Part shown: positions 42,180 to 51,571 of the stretch, piece by piece
Numbering within the stretch: position 1 is the first letter of the stretch
Layout: each line of letters begins with the position of its first letter
From: Acidimicrobiales bacterium
GTDB taxonomy: Bacteria > Actinomycetota > Acidimicrobiia > Acidimicrobiales > MedAcidi-G1
Assembly (NCBI GenBank): GCA_029245675.1
Contig: JAQWOV010000022.1
Coordinates: 1-60,186 of the forward strand
DNA length: 60,186 bases
Direction of reading: 5' to 3'
Notes under the pieces: model-generated
Database searches by the model: none
What the model was told of the DNA's origin: nothing
The model's input: only the letters and a program-made list of their open reading frames with translations
Position numbers and translations under genes: made by a program

Positions 42180-42992
42180 TTACGAATGGTTCAAAGACTT
42201 TAGTATTTCTTCTCTTTGTTCAGATTGGACTCCCTTATGCAGAGCGCTCTCAGGGGAAACAGTCGTCAGCCAATCAACAAGGTCTTCGTTTCTTGCTTCA
42301 AGAAGTTCCCGCAAAGCAGTCTGCTGAATTTTGATTGTGAAAAGAATCCACCCGTTGGCATCTAAAGAACGTAAAGTTTGACGTTCGCTCCGAATGAAAA
42401 GTTCGTCTAGGGTGCGCTCTCCTCGAATTATTGGATCCCCATTCTCTGGACGTTCAGGTTGGTACAAACTGGGATCTGGATGAATAAACCAATTTCTTCT
42501 CCAAACAGGTGTTGTGGATAACCGGTCCATCAAAGAGTTCACCTTTTTTCTCAAAAACTCTGGGTAACCCGTCACCGGACCATGGACGTCACTTATTTCT
42601 CTCCCAATTTTTTCTGAAAGGCGCCATCGCGAAGGGAAACATAATGAAGCAGCTGCTAAGACCCAGCAACCCTCATCTCTCCTCATAAGGCAGAGGTCTT
42701 CTTGAACAGAGAGTCCAGCTCGTTTTAAAGGATGTAAATCTTTCGAATCTGGAATTAATTGGCGTCCAGTACCAGTGATTAAAGAACAAACCTCCAACCC
42801 GGCGGCTTCACTTTCAGGTAAGGCTAAAAAAACTTCAGACGATTCGTCTTTAGTCAACTTCGCCTTTAGTTCAAGTTGAGACTCTTCTTCATCATCTTGT
42901 AGAAGCCATGATTGATCTCCGAGAGTACGAACACCCATTCGAACTGGCGGATCAGAAGGATCTAAATCAATTTCGTCCAGCCAGCGCACCAT
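42180..42992 (-). CDS. DUF3445, haem-dependent oxidative N-demethylase-like protein
   Basis: 270 residues from the ATG at 42992; GAGGAG lies ten bases upstream at the end of the preceding gene, while the TTG at 43010 overlaps that gene. The family core LSVQEDLCLMRRDEG...LCFPSRWRLSEKIG, HGPVTGYPEF and the WRRNWFIHPDPSLYQP stretch are clear. Characterised relatives oxidise dimethylamine using haem. Whether this one demethylates a methylamine is inference. It is the second gene of a pair with an SRPBCC protein. Confidence 0.82.
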   Translation of the reverse strand: MVRWLDEIDLDPSDPPVRMGVRTLGDQSWLLQDDEEESQLELKAKLTKDESSEVFLALPESEAAGLEVCSLITGTGRQLIPDSKDLHPLKRAGLSVQEDLCLMRRDEGCWVLAAASLCFPSRWRLSEKIGREISDVHGPVTGYPEFLRKKVNSLMDRLSTTPVWRRNWFIHPDPSLYQPERPENGDPIIRGERTLDELFIRSERQTLRSLDANGWILFTIKIQQTALRELLEARNEDLVDWLTTVSPESALHKGVQSEQREEILKSLNHS

Positions 42993-42999
42993 ATTAGGC

Positions 43000-43437
43000 C
43001 TACTCCTCAAGAATGTTTTTAAGACGCTTCAGGTTTCGTTTCCAGATTGCTTTTAACACAGGTCTTGCAAATAAGGCACCTACCGGTCCGCCCATCCACC
43101 ATGGGAAACGAAGAGTTTCCTCCCAAGAAAATAGAGTTTCAGAATCTCCGATACTTTCAAGAGTGAAATGCCCTCTGCCTGTTACTACTCCGCTATGAGC
43201 AACACCCATAACTAGGTTCTCTTGCCAGTCAGTGATTTCCATACGATCCGTTAAACGAAAGGGTCCTACCTTTGTTTCACAGTCAAAAGTAGTTCCGACT
43301 CCCTGATTCTTCTCGGAGGTGATGGTTATAGTTTCAGCATCAGCCATCCAGGACGTATGCGATTCAAGATCGGCGATTTGTTTCCACACTTCTTCTTTTG
43401 GAAGAGAAATTTTTATAGAGATTGTGATCGTTGACAT
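43000..43437 (-). CDS. SRPBCC-fold protein (polyketide cyclase/dehydrase-like)
   Basis: About 145 residues; of the tandem ATGs at 43440 and 43437, the second has the better spacing to GAGG. Classic SRPBCC pattern: STITISIKISLPKEEVWKQIAD, SHTSWMADAE, and a C-terminal helix (LKAIWKRNLKRLKNILEE). Such proteins bind hydrophobic ligands; no substrate can be assigned. The end carries the ribosome site of the DUF3445 gene, so the two are expressed together. Confidence 0.8.
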   Translation of the reverse strand: MSTITISIKISLPKEEVWKQIADLESHTSWMADAETITITSEKNQGVGTTFDCETKVGPFRLTDRMEITDWQENLVMGVAHSGVVTGRGHFTLESIGDSETLFSWEETLRFPWWMGGPVGALFARPVLKAIWKRNLKRLKNILEE

Positions 43438-43550
43438 CATTATCCTCTTAGGAGAACCTACAATTTATTACCCTACGCCCTTTAAAGCCCACTACTTCAT
43501 GGGTGATACGGTTTTATTTAACGACAATAAAAAAGACAACGAGGAGAAAA

Positions 43551-44438
43551 GTGAAAGTAGCAATAACAGGAGCATCAGGACTCATCGGTTCAGCGTTAGT
43601 TGCAGAACTTGAAGGACGCGGTGATCAAGTTATACGAATAGGTCGAACGGCACGTCGGGAAGGTGACGTTACCTGGGACCCGATAGAGGGAACTCTTGAT
43701 CCTAGAGAAATTGAAGGTGTGGAAGCTGTAGTGCATCTTGCTGGAGAAACAATAGAAGGTAGATGGACGCAGAAAAAAAAGAAAAAGATTCTTGAAAGCC
43801 GAGTCAAAGGAACCCAACTACTTACCCAAACTCTTCAACGTCTGGATACTCCTCCAAAAGTTCTAGTTTCTTCTTCAGCCGTAGGTTTTTATGGGCACCG
43901 AGGAGATGAAATCCTCACAGAATCATCTCCTCCAGGAACCGGGTTCCTTGCAGAGGTTTGCCAAGAGTGGGAAGCCGCTGCAGTGGTGCCATCTGAAACA
44001 CGGCTCGCATTTGCCAGAACAGGTATAGTCTTCACTCCTTCTGGAGGCGCTTTACAGAAATTATTGATTCCAATCCGTTTATGTTTCGGGGGGCCACTTG
44101 GCAAAGGGAACCAATGGTGGCCATGGATAACGCTCACAGACGAAGTTAGAGCTTTCCAACACATCATTAACAATGAGATTGAAGGCCCGGTTAATCTCGT
44201 TTCACCTCAGCCTCTTCGAAATCAAGAATTGACGAAACAAATCGCCAAAGTTCTTAAAAGACCAGCGTTCTTACCGGCCCCATCATTCGCTCTGAGAACT
44301 CTTCTGGGAGAGATGGCAGATGGTCTCTTACTTTCAAGCCAGAGAATCTTCCCGGAGGTCCTTGAAACGTCCGGATTCCAATTTGATTCTCCCGATCTAG
44401 AAAGCGCCCTTAATGCGCTTGGATTAGTGAAGGACTGA
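43551..44438 (+). CDS. TIGR01777 family NAD-dependent epimerase (SDR39U1-like)
   Basis: 295 residues from GTG 43551, supported by GAGGAG; the longer frame from 43503 is not supported. Rossmann loop ITGASGLIGSAL, AVVHLAGETIEGRWT, SSSAVGFYG and a C-terminal DUF1731-type region (PEVLETSGFQFDSPDLESAL) identify the family. The biochemical role is unknown, with links to cell division or envelope in some bacteria. A run of eight A then GAAAAA (around 43771-43784) codes a Lys stretch and could be slippery. Confidence 0.88.
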   Translation: MKVAITGASGLIGSALVAELEGRGDQVIRIGRTARREGDVTWDPIEGTLDPREIEGVEAVVHLAGETIEGRWTQKKKKKILESRVKGTQLLTQTLQRLDTPPKVLVSSSAVGFYGHRGDEILTESSPPGTGFLAEVCQEWEAAAVVPSETRLAFARTGIVFTPSGGALQKLLIPIRLCFGGPLGKGNQWWPWITLTDEVRAFQHIINNEIEGPVNLVSPQPLRNQELTKQIAKVLKRPAFLPAPSFALRTLLGEMADGLLLSSQRIFPEVLETSGFQFDSPDLESALNALGLVKD

Positions 44439-44442
44439 GACC

Positions 44443-45327
44443 ATGGCAAGGAAAGTAACAATCTTTTCAACAGTAGTGGCAGTCATTGTGGGGGCATTGG
44501 TCGCTTTAGCAGGGGCGTCAAATAGTGAATCATTTGGCGGTATGCCGATTTTCGCATGGTGCGCAATTATTTCTTTCGGTATCCAATGGTTAGCTTTTAT
44601 TCCCGCTTGGAAGAACCATTCTGAACATTTCTTTGACCTCACAGGATCTCTTACTTATTTGACCGTGACAATCTTCGCTGCACTTACGATTCCTTCGCTG
44701 GATCTTAGAGCGACACTTTTGACGTTCATGGTGGGATTATGGGCAGTTCGATTAGGAACATTTTTGTACACACGCGTCAAATCAGTAGGAGCAGATACTC
44801 GCTTTGATGTTATGAAATATGATTTTTTCTGGTTCTTGATGACCTGGACTTTGCAGGGTTTATGGGTATTTCTGACTTCCGCAGCAGCCCTTGCCACAAT
44901 TACCGCTGCTGGTCAAGAAAAGTTCGGTGTTTTGGGAATAGTAGGTCTGTCTATTTGGATCATTGGATTCGTGGTCGAAATCGCTGCAGATGAACAAAAA
45001 CGCCGATTCCGTAATGAGGTCAATGATCAAGGCCACCAAGTTAATCGGGGAACATTCATTCGATCTGGTCTTTGGAAATATTCTCGGCACCCAAACTATT
45101 TTGGCGAAATAACTCTCTGGATCGGCATAGCAATCATCGCTCTTCCGGTTCTTTCGGGGTGGACTTTTGTGACTTTGGTTTCTCCGGTATTTGTTTACTT
45201 GCTTCTCTCTAAAATCAGTGGAATTCCGATGCTAGAAGCAAGCGCAAATAAACGTTGGGGAGATAATCCTGAATATCAGCGGTATAAGAAAGAAACTCCG
45301 GTGCTTTTCTTGAAATTCCGTCGTTAA
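44443..45327 (+). CDS. DUF1295 membrane protein (steroid 5-alpha-reductase-like)
   Basis: 294 residues with about seven membrane segments. The C-terminal signature FIRSGLWKYSRHPNYFGE followed by ML...KRWG...Y..YKKETPVLF is the DUF1295/isoprenylcysteine-methyltransferase-like NADPH-binding region. The family is thought to reduce double bonds in lipids or steroids. It starts 4 bp after the epimerase gene, so the two are likely cotranscribed, and it converges with the acyltransferase gene with no gap. Confidence 0.85.
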   Translation: MARKVTIFSTVVAVIVGALVALAGASNSESFGGMPIFAWCAIISFGIQWLAFIPAWKNHSEHFFDLTGSLTYLTVTIFAALTIPSLDLRATLLTFMVGLWAVRLGTFLYTRVKSVGADTRFDVMKYDFFWFLMTWTLQGLWVFLTSAAALATITAAGQEKFGVLGIVGLSIWIIGFVVEIAADEQKRRFRNEVNDQGHQVNRGTFIRSGLWKYSRHPNYFGEITLWIGIAIIALPVLSGWTFVTLVSPVFVYLLLSKISGIPMLEASANKRWGDNPEYQRYKKETPVLFLKFRR

Positions 45328-46362
45328 TTATTTCTGGTTAGACAGCACCCATTGATCGAACTTCTCCCATAGTTGGTCAATGTTCTCAATCAGTGCTTTT
45401 GGTTCTGATATTGACGGCAACTTAGATCTTGACAATCGCTCTGTATTGAAATGAAGGTGAGCTGGGAAAGGAATATTTCTCCAAAGGTCACGCAAATTCT
45501 TGAAATCGGTGACTCCGACATGGTTTAAGAGAATCACATCTGCATCTTGGTTGTTTTCGAGAATAGATAAAAATCCTGGGGTACGCACTGGCAAAATACA
45601 AGATAGTCGTTGAGCTGATTCCACTCTTTCCGGGGCTGTGATAGAAAGCATTTCAATAGCCCTTTTCAATTTGCTTGGGGAAAATCTTGTTCCTTCTGGG
45701 AATATGACTATTGCTTCGTCGGACTCTAAGTCTCTGGCTAGAGCTCCGATATTTTGAATTTCGGTTCGATTATCCGTAGTGTCTCGATCTACGAAATAGT
45801 TTGGAATTCGATGCCCGACAATATCAAGGCATGGATCCCATAGAAGTTGACGTTTGACGATGAAGCGTGGGCGTAATCCAGCTTCGGCGAGAACAGCTGC
45901 TACCAGTAAGGCATCTCCCTGACTTCCGTGTCTGGCAAGGATCACTAGTGGGCCTCCAACTTCAAGGGATTCTTGCCCATCTAGTTTGAATCTAAGCCCG
46001 AGAAGCGATTTAGCTCCTCGGATAAGGTTGCTCGTCCACCAATATTGCAAATTGCTGTGGGCTGTTAATGAATTGCCAGAAGTGAGTTGTTGACGTGGAG
46101 TAAATCTAAGCCAAAGAAAAGCAGCTTTTAAGATGCCCCCGGATTCAATTCCAAGCCACCACAGGCCGTAAGTAAGAAGACGAACCGTTGGTAAAGGTTT
46201 CCCACGACACAAATCAACGAAGACTGCTAATAGGACTGTTGGAACGTAAAGGCCGAGCCCAATGAGGAAAGAGAAAAGGATTGCAGGAACAGTGATGGAT
46301 CTTCGCTTTAAGCGAGCCGACCTACCTGATTCATGCGCAGAAAACTGTCGCTGGTGAGCCAT
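45328..46362 (-). CDS. PlsC-like 1-acylglycerol-phosphate acyltransferase
   Basis: 344 residues. Two N-terminal membrane segments (about 24-48 and 65-90), then the acyltransferase motif I as RHGSQGD (the HxxxxD catalytic pair) near 145-151, motif III IVIFPEGTRFSPSK near 220-233, and a long C-terminal domain, as in eukaryote-like LCLAT1-type members. It transfers acyl groups to lysophospholipid. It is the last gene of the terpene-type operon, 5 bp after the hydratase; membership may be by readthrough rather than function. Confidence 0.82.
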   Translation of the reverse strand: MAHQRQFSAHESGRSARLKRRSITVPAILFSFLIGLGLYVPTVLLAVFVDLCRGKPLPTVRLLTYGLWWLGIESGGILKAAFLWLRFTPRQQLTSGNSLTAHSNLQYWWTSNLIRGAKSLLGLRFKLDGQESLEVGGPLVILARHGSQGDALLVAAVLAEAGLRPRFIVKRQLLWDPCLDIVGHRIPNYFVDRDTTDNRTEIQNIGALARDLESDEAIVIFPEGTRFSPSKLKRAIEMLSITAPERVESAQRLSCILPVRTPGFLSILENNQDADVILLNHVGVTDFKNLRDLWRNIPFPAHLHFNTERLSRSKLPSISEPKALIENIDQLWEKFDQWVLSNQK

Positions 46363-46367
46363 TTACT

Positions 46368-47126
46368 TCATTTGATCCAATTAGGGGGACGCTTATTGAG
46401 GAAAGCTTCCATTCCCTCTTTTGCTTCATCTCCTTGGAAGAGATCAGCTGAAAGTTTTGAAGTCCATTCAAATGCTGAATCAATGTCCATTTCTGGAACG
46501 TGAACAAGCAACTGTTTCGTGGCTGCAAGGGCATTTGGTCCACCTGCTAAAAGGTCATCCACATATTTTTGTACAGCGGAATCTAATTTCTCAGCTGGAA
46601 CTGCTTGATTTACTAACCCCAGGCGTGCTGCGTCAGCTCCAGTCATCCGGTTCCCAAGAAGCATTGCTTCCGCAGCTTCTGCTGGACGCATTTTAGGTAG
46701 ACATAAAACAGAGATCATGGCTGGTGCTACCCCGATTCTTACTTCGGTAAAACCAAATTTAGCGTCCTCTATCGCTACCGATAGATCCATCGCTGCAGCA
46801 AGTCCCATACCGCCAGCTACGCAATGTCCGGAGATTTTCCCAATATATGGTTTAGGTGATTTGCGGAATCGGCCAAATAGGTCAAGAGGATTCACTGATT
46901 TTGAGGGTTTGGTTCCTTTGGAGCGTTGCGACAGGTCAGCGCCTGCGCAGAAAACTTTTCCGGCGTTTGTTAACACTATGACTCGAACTTCTGGGTCATT
47001 ATCTGCTGCATCTAGAGTTTCGACCAGTTCGAAAGTTAACTCAGAACTCAGGGTGTTACGGTTTTCCGGATCATTCAAGGTGACGGTTAGAACACCTGTA
47101 TTCATTTCTGTTTCTATGAGTGACAT
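46368..47126 (-). CDS. Enoyl-CoA hydratase/isomerase family protein
   Basis: 252 residues, crotonase fold. Oxyanion-hole motifs are FCAGADLSQ (about 60-68) and ISGHCVAGGMGLAAAMD (about 98-114). The position of catalytic Glu reads ATEV-like FGFTEVRIGVAPAM, with one Glu retained. In Atu/Liu-type clusters the hydratase (AtuE) hydrates isohexenyl- or methyl-glutaconyl-CoA. Its ATG overlaps the upstream TIGR03084 gene stop. Confidence 0.9.
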   Translation of the reverse strand: MSLIETEMNTGVLTVTLNDPENRNTLSSELTFELVETLDAADNDPEVRVIVLTNAGKVFCAGADLSQRSKGTKPSKSVNPLDLFGRFRKSPKPYIGKISGHCVAGGMGLAAAMDLSVAIEDAKFGFTEVRIGVAPAMISVLCLPKMRPAEAAEAMLLGNRMTGADAARLGLVNQAVPAEKLDSAVQKYVDDLLAGGPNALAATKQLLVHVPEMDIDSAFEWTSKLSADLFQGDEAKEGMEAFLNKRPPNWIK

Positions 47127-47923
47127 CAGTGACCCCCCGGGTTAGGTCCATCGGTGGCTGGACCGGCAAATACTTGCGCTTTCGTTAGCCAATCTCTAGC
47201 AGAGTCTCCTCGGATGATAAGAGAAGTATCGTCAAAATGTCTTCGTTGGGTCACCACTAAACAAAAGTCTTCGGCTGGCCCTTCAACAGAAGAATCACTG
47301 CTTTCAGAACCCCAAGACCACAAATCTCCTGAAGGGGAAGTGAGATTTACTGCCACTTCATTGCTCGGGGCTTCTAAACCTCGATTTATGTAAGTCCACT
47401 TTCTTGTAATAAAACCTAGTTGAGCGATATGGCGCAACCGTTCCGTGGGGGCACGGTAGCCGTTGACTGCATCTACGATATTTTGGCCATGTGCCCAGGC
47501 TTCCATTAGCCGGGCAGTAAGAAACGAGCGCGCCCCCATTGAAGGCCCATACCACGCCACACGAGTGTCATTCTCAAGAGATTCAGATGCTTCAGCAAGA
47601 TGCTGCCTTTCAGATCTCCACTCTTTTAAAAGTTCTGCAGGGGTGAGTTTCCGATATTTACCTAAAGTCAATTCATCAATAGAGTCAGGCCCTCCGCCGG
47701 CATTGGAGAATAAATCATTCACTAATTCCTTGAAATGGTCAGGGTCAGATATAGCAATGGCGGCTGTGTAATCGAAATAAGTTAAATGCGCTATTTGATC
47801 AGCGACACTCCACCTCGGACTTGGTGTCTCCAGATTCCAAGAGTTGTCGTCAAGTTCAGCTACTACTTCGTCAAGAGATTGCTGTTCATCTCGAAGATCT
47901 GAAGCGATGCCACTTATATCCAT
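47126..47923 (-). CDS. TIGR03084 family protein (maleylpyruvate-isomerase-like N-terminal fold)
   Basis: 265 residues. The N-terminal DinB/MDMPI-type helical bundle has possible metal-binding His residues in WSVADQIAHLTYFDY and MEAWAHGQNIVDA, and the C-terminal part reads like the SCP2-like lobe seen in TIGR03084. The family is actinobacterial and its activity is not known. Placement within a carboxylase/AtuA operon, with overlaps on both sides, points to a role in the same pathway. Confidence 0.8.
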   Translation of the reverse strand: MDISGIASDLRDEQQSLDEVVAELDDNSWNLETPSPRWSVADQIAHLTYFDYTAAIAISDPDHFKELVNDLFSNAGGGPDSIDELTLGKYRKLTPAELLKEWRSERQHLAEASESLENDTRVAWYGPSMGARSFLTARLMEAWAHGQNIVDAVNGYRAPTERLRHIAQLGFITRKWTYINRGLEAPSNEVAVNLTSPSGDLWSWGSESSDSSVEGPAEDFCLVVTQRRHFDDTSLIIRGDSARDWLTKAQVFAGPATDGPNPGGH

Positions 47924-48597
47924 GGGGCTTCTTTCGTATCAGCAAGAACAAGACCCCTCATAATGATTTCCAACATATCGTCAGCAGCGACCTTAGGAGA
48001 ACTACGCAAGTCCTTCATGACATCAACATGAGCGAAGTCACGACCTAAACCAGCCACAACACGGGCAACAGCCGCAGTATCAACATCTGCGATGTCTCCG
48101 CGTTCAACAGCAAGGTCAAGAAGGCTCCGAGTGATAGCTACCAAATAGTCGGAATGGTCTTTACTGAGTTTCTGCGCACTAGGAACTATCTCAAGGTCTT
48201 TGGCAAATTCTTCAGTGGTGTTTTCTACAGCCACTGTTGCGGCTTCAAGGTAAAGACGTATGGCTTCCAAGGGAGCCATACACGGGTCAATTATTTCAAT
48301 AGCGCTACGCCCGACTTTTCGAAGGTTGCGGTCAATGACAATCAAAACCAACTCATCTTTACTGTCGGCAATTTCGTAGAGAGTCCTAAGCGAGCAATTA
48401 ACCTTTGAAGCAATTTCTGACATGGTCGTCTCCGCGAATCCACTATCGAAAAGGTCACTTAACTGATCTAGAACTTCGCGTTGGCGCTGCGTCAACTCTT
48501 CTTCTCGCTGTCGAGAGATAATTGGTTTGGGAGCAGGAACTTCGCGCAGTCGAACAAGAAGGCTAGAAGTTTCTTCAACTAGAGCATTGACATTCAT
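47914..48597 (-). CDS. TetR family transcriptional regulator inside the operon
   Basis: 227 residues from the ATG at 48597, which overlaps the TGA of the preceding gene (ATGA). After a 45-residue extension comes the helix-turn-helix (DSGFAETTMSEIASKVNCSLRTLYEIADSKDELV) near 58-92, then a helical ligand-binding domain. Likely local repressor of the operon, responding to a pathway acyl-CoA. A candidate operator is the inverted repeat at 55163-55190. Confidence 0.88.
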   Translation of the reverse strand: MNVNALVEETSSLLVRLREVPAPKPIISRQREEELTQRQREVLDQLSDLFDSGFAETTMSEIASKVNCSLRTLYEIADSKDELVLIVIDRNLRKVGRSAIEIIDPCMAPLEAIRLYLEAATVAVENTTEEFAKDLEIVPSAQKLSKDHSDYLVAITRSLLDLAVERGDIADVDTAAVARVVAGLGRDFAHVDVMKDLRSSPKVAADDMLEIIMRGLVLADTKEAPWI

Positions 48598-49814
48598 GCC
48601 CGTCGAGCCTCTGACCAAGTCATTCCTTTTTCCACGTTAATGTCACGAGGTAATCCCAGAACCATTTCCGCAACAATATTTCGCTGCACTGCAAAAGTAC
48701 CGCCGCCAAGAGTTAAAGCAGGGGAGAAGATGAATCCGTAATGCCAAATAGGGTCAACATTTGGAAAGAGCGAAGAGTCTGAACGAACTTCAGTTGGTCC
48801 GCTTCGCCCCATTTCAGGAACTTCACCTTCAGGTCCAGACCCTTCAAGCATTCCGCTGGCACCAGTTAACCGTTTTGCCATTTCTAAAACATGTTGTCCG
48901 TGATCGTCGGCCATTGCCTTTTGAATAGAGGCCTCAGCTCCTGGAGTTCGCCCAGCGAGACGAGCACTGAGAGTTCGTAAACGATTGAGTCGAAGAACTT
49001 CTGATTCGCAGTAAAGGGCAGCAAGTTCTTGACGAAGCAGCGGATCATCAGCCCCTCCGCTTTTTCGAACAAGATCAAACAAAGTATTCGCTGAAGGGCC
49101 ATTACCCCAGAGAGACCCAGCAGAAGAGAGTGAGACCCTTTCATTTGAAAGAGTCATTTTGGCTAACCGCCAGCCATCGCCTTCTTGCCCGACCAGCATT
49201 TCCGCAGGAAGGCGGACGTCATCGAAGAAAACTTGATTAAAGGAATGAGCTGTGGTCATATCAACAATTGGGGTCATGCTCAACCCAGGAAGATCCGTGG
49301 GACAGATGAAATAAGAAATTCCTTTGTGCTTAGAAACATCAGGGTCGGTTCTTGCTATCAGTATCCCAAATTTTGAATAGTGCCCGCCGCTCGTCCAAAT
49401 TTTTGATCCGTTTATGATGTATTCGTCTCCATCCCGAACGGCGCGAGTGGCAAGATTTGCCAGATCGGACCCCGCATCTGGTTCGCTAAACATCTGGCAC
49501 CAAAACTCCTCACCAGTGAGAATTGGTCGAAGGTAGCGTTCTTTTTGTTCCTCGGTTCCTTCAAGCAAAATAGTAGGACCTGCCCATCCGATACCTATAG
49601 CGTTCGCAGGCCTTTTGATGCCTGCATGTCTTAGCTCGTCGTCAATGATGAGTTGGTGCATAGGATCTGCAGAAATCCCATATGGCTCTGGCCAATGTGG
49701 CACGATGTACCCAGCGTCTAAGAGCTCGTCCGGGCTTGGAGAAGGATTGGCTTTGATCCAATCTCTTATTTCCAGGCGTCTCGGATCGTCATCTGGCGGA
49801 AAGTCAAAATCCAT
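48594..49814 (-). CDS. Acyl-CoA dehydrogenase
   Basis: 406 residues. Recognisable are WPEPYGISADP, CQMFSEPDAGSDLANLATRA (FAD/substrate loop), INGSKIWTSGGHYSKFGIL, and the C-terminal FAVQRNIVAEMVLGLPRD. In Atu-type pathways the equivalent AtuD oxidises citronellyl-CoA. The substrate here is inferred only from the neighbours. Located 2 bp after atuA and overlapping the TetR gene. Confidence 0.9.
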   Translation of the reverse strand: MDFDFPPDDDPRRLEIRDWIKANPSPSPDELLDAGYIVPHWPEPYGISADPMHQLIIDDELRHAGIKRPANAIGIGWAGPTILLEGTEEQKERYLRPILTGEEFWCQMFSEPDAGSDLANLATRAVRDGDEYIINGSKIWTSGGHYSKFGILIARTDPDVSKHKGISYFICPTDLPGLSMTPIVDMTTAHSFNQVFFDDVRLPAEMLVGQEGDGWRLAKMTLSNERVSLSSAGSLWGNGPSANTLFDLVRKSGGADDPLLRQELAALYCESEVLRLNRLRTLSARLAGRTPGAEASIQKAMADDHGQHVLEMAKRLTGASGMLEGSGPEGEVPEMGRSGPTEVRSDSSLFPNVDPIWHYGFIFSPALTLGGGTFAVQRNIVAEMVLGLPRDINVEKGMTWSEARRA

Positions 49815-49816
49815 AA

Positions 49817-51571
49817 TTACTCCAAAAGGTCTTTCGGTATTTCAACGACTCTGGCTCGAAGCCATTCTCCAAGACTTTTTGCTTGTCCGTCTTGGCGAGT
49901 AGATGCGGCAACTCCCTCTTCAAGAATTCCATGAATAACAAAATTCAAGGAAAGAATATTAGGGAGGCTATATCGGTCAATTTCCATTTTGGAAGCCTCA
50001 GGTAAAAGACTTCGCAGTTTTTCTGTAGTTAGGAATTCTTCAAGCCAAGCCCACGCGTGCGGATCACGAGCGAAAACTCCAAGGTTCGCATTTCCGCCTT
50101 TATCTCCTGATCTTGTACCGATAATGCGACCAATAGGCAATGCAACTGTCTCTCCGCGTGGAGAGTCTGCTGGAGGGGCGGCAAGCGGTTCAATTGAAAC
50201 TTGATCGTCTGGAATCGTTGATTCAACTACGGTTTGGTTACCCCCAAGCATTGACACGTATTGAGGAACTAAGTCCGAAGGAACAATTGCTGGACGATAG
50301 ACGCCGTAGACATGAGCTCCGCGGCCGCCTACCCCAAACATCCCAGGGATTGTTGCTAAAGCTAGTTCATTTACCGCGTTCGAGAGAGCTCGCCCAACTT
50401 TACGTTCGTCAGAGTCCTTCACTGACAGTCGCCAGAGCGCGACTGCTTCTTCATTACTTTGTGGATCAGGCTTGTCGGTGCGTATTATGCGAGTGGTTAC
50501 TTCAGAAAAATCTGAGGGCTGGTAAGGACATGCTTCCCAAAAAGCAGCGTCAACAAGTTCAGCTTTTTCTTCAATATTGAGGCCGGTTAAAGCAACAGAA
50601 AGATCGCTGCGGTATCCACCAAGTTCGTTCATCGCTACTTTGAGAGTTTCTGGAGGAGGCTCTCCGCAAGTATTACTCATTAATACACGGTCGGGTTCAA
50701 CTTGCTCAAGTTTTATTGTGTCAAAGCGGGTAGTTACATCAGGACCTAAGTATGACGGTGAACCAATTTCATAAAGGAGTTGAGAAGTTACTGTTCCAAC
50801 AGAGACCTCGCCGCCGGTGTTGTCATGCTTTCCAATGATTGAGGAGCCATCTGAAGCGATGTCAGCCCATGGGAAACCGGTTCGGGTCATACCGGGCACT
50901 TCGGTGAAGAAAGAGTAGTTTCCGCCGGTTGCTTGAGTTCCGCATTCAATTACGTGGCCAGCTGCTACGGCACCAGCAAGTTCATTCCAGTTGGTTTTCT
51001 CCCATTTGTGATGCCATGCGGCTGGACCACACACCACTGCAGCATCGGTGACTCGGCCAGTAATGACTATGTCTGCGCCTTGATTCAAAGCTTCAACTAT
51101 TCCCCAACAGCCAAGATAAGCATTCGCACTGATGAATCGAGAAGCGTCACCTAACGGTTCGCCTGTTTCAAAATGCGAAAGATCGATTCCTGCATCAAGT
51201 AGTTCGTCTAGACGAGGTAAAAGATTGTCTCCAGTGACGTAAGCAATGGATGGGTTCAATCCCAGTTTTTCTGCTACTTCAGAAACTGCTTCGGCGCAAC
51301 TATCGGGGTCTAACCCTCCTGCGTTTGAAACCACTTTAATATTTTTGTCAAGACAGGTTCCCATGACTTGTTCCATCTGAGAGACGAAACTTCTTGCGTA
51401 GCCTCCGCCGGGGTGTTTGGCTTGAGTGCGGGCCAAGATCAACATTGTTAATTCAGCAAGCCAGTCTCCGGTGAGAACATCTATGGGTCCGCCTTCAACC
51501 ATTTCTGCTGCTGCAGTTATTCGATCACCATAGAATCCTGAACAGTTCGCTATACGTATCGGTTCAGCCAT
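49817..51571 (-). CDS. atuA: AtuA-family acyclic terpene utilization protein (DUF1446)
   Basis: 584 residues. N-terminal core RIANCSGFYGDRITAAAEMVEGGPIDVLTGDWLAELTM, VVSNAGGLDP, ADIVITGRVTDAAVVCGPAAW and GTQATGGNYSFFTE match the AtuA family; the C-terminal lobe with GTRSGDKGGNANLGVFARD is the ferredoxin-like AtuA extension. In Pseudomonas atuA is required for citronellol/geraniol growth, but its chemistry is not settled. Overlaps the carboxylase alpha gene by 8 bp. Confidence 0.9.
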   Translation of the reverse strand: MAEPIRIANCSGFYGDRITAAAEMVEGGPIDVLTGDWLAELTMLILARTQAKHPGGGYARSFVSQMEQVMGTCLDKNIKVVSNAGGLDPDSCAEAVSEVAEKLGLNPSIAYVTGDNLLPRLDELLDAGIDLSHFETGEPLGDASRFISANAYLGCWGIVEALNQGADIVITGRVTDAAVVCGPAAWHHKWEKTNWNELAGAVAAGHVIECGTQATGGNYSFFTEVPGMTRTGFPWADIASDGSSIIGKHDNTGGEVSVGTVTSQLLYEIGSPSYLGPDVTTRFDTIKLEQVEPDRVLMSNTCGEPPPETLKVAMNELGGYRSDLSVALTGLNIEEKAELVDAAFWEACPYQPSDFSEVTTRIIRTDKPDPQSNEEAVALWRLSVKDSDERKVGRALSNAVNELALATIPGMFGVGGRGAHVYGVYRPAIVPSDLVPQYVSMLGGNQTVVESTIPDDQVSIEPLAAPPADSPRGETVALPIGRIIGTRSGDKGGNANLGVFARDPHAWAWLEEFLTTEKLRSLLPEASKMEIDRYSLPNILSLNFVIHGILEEGVAASTRQDGQAKSLGEWLRARVVEIPKDLLE

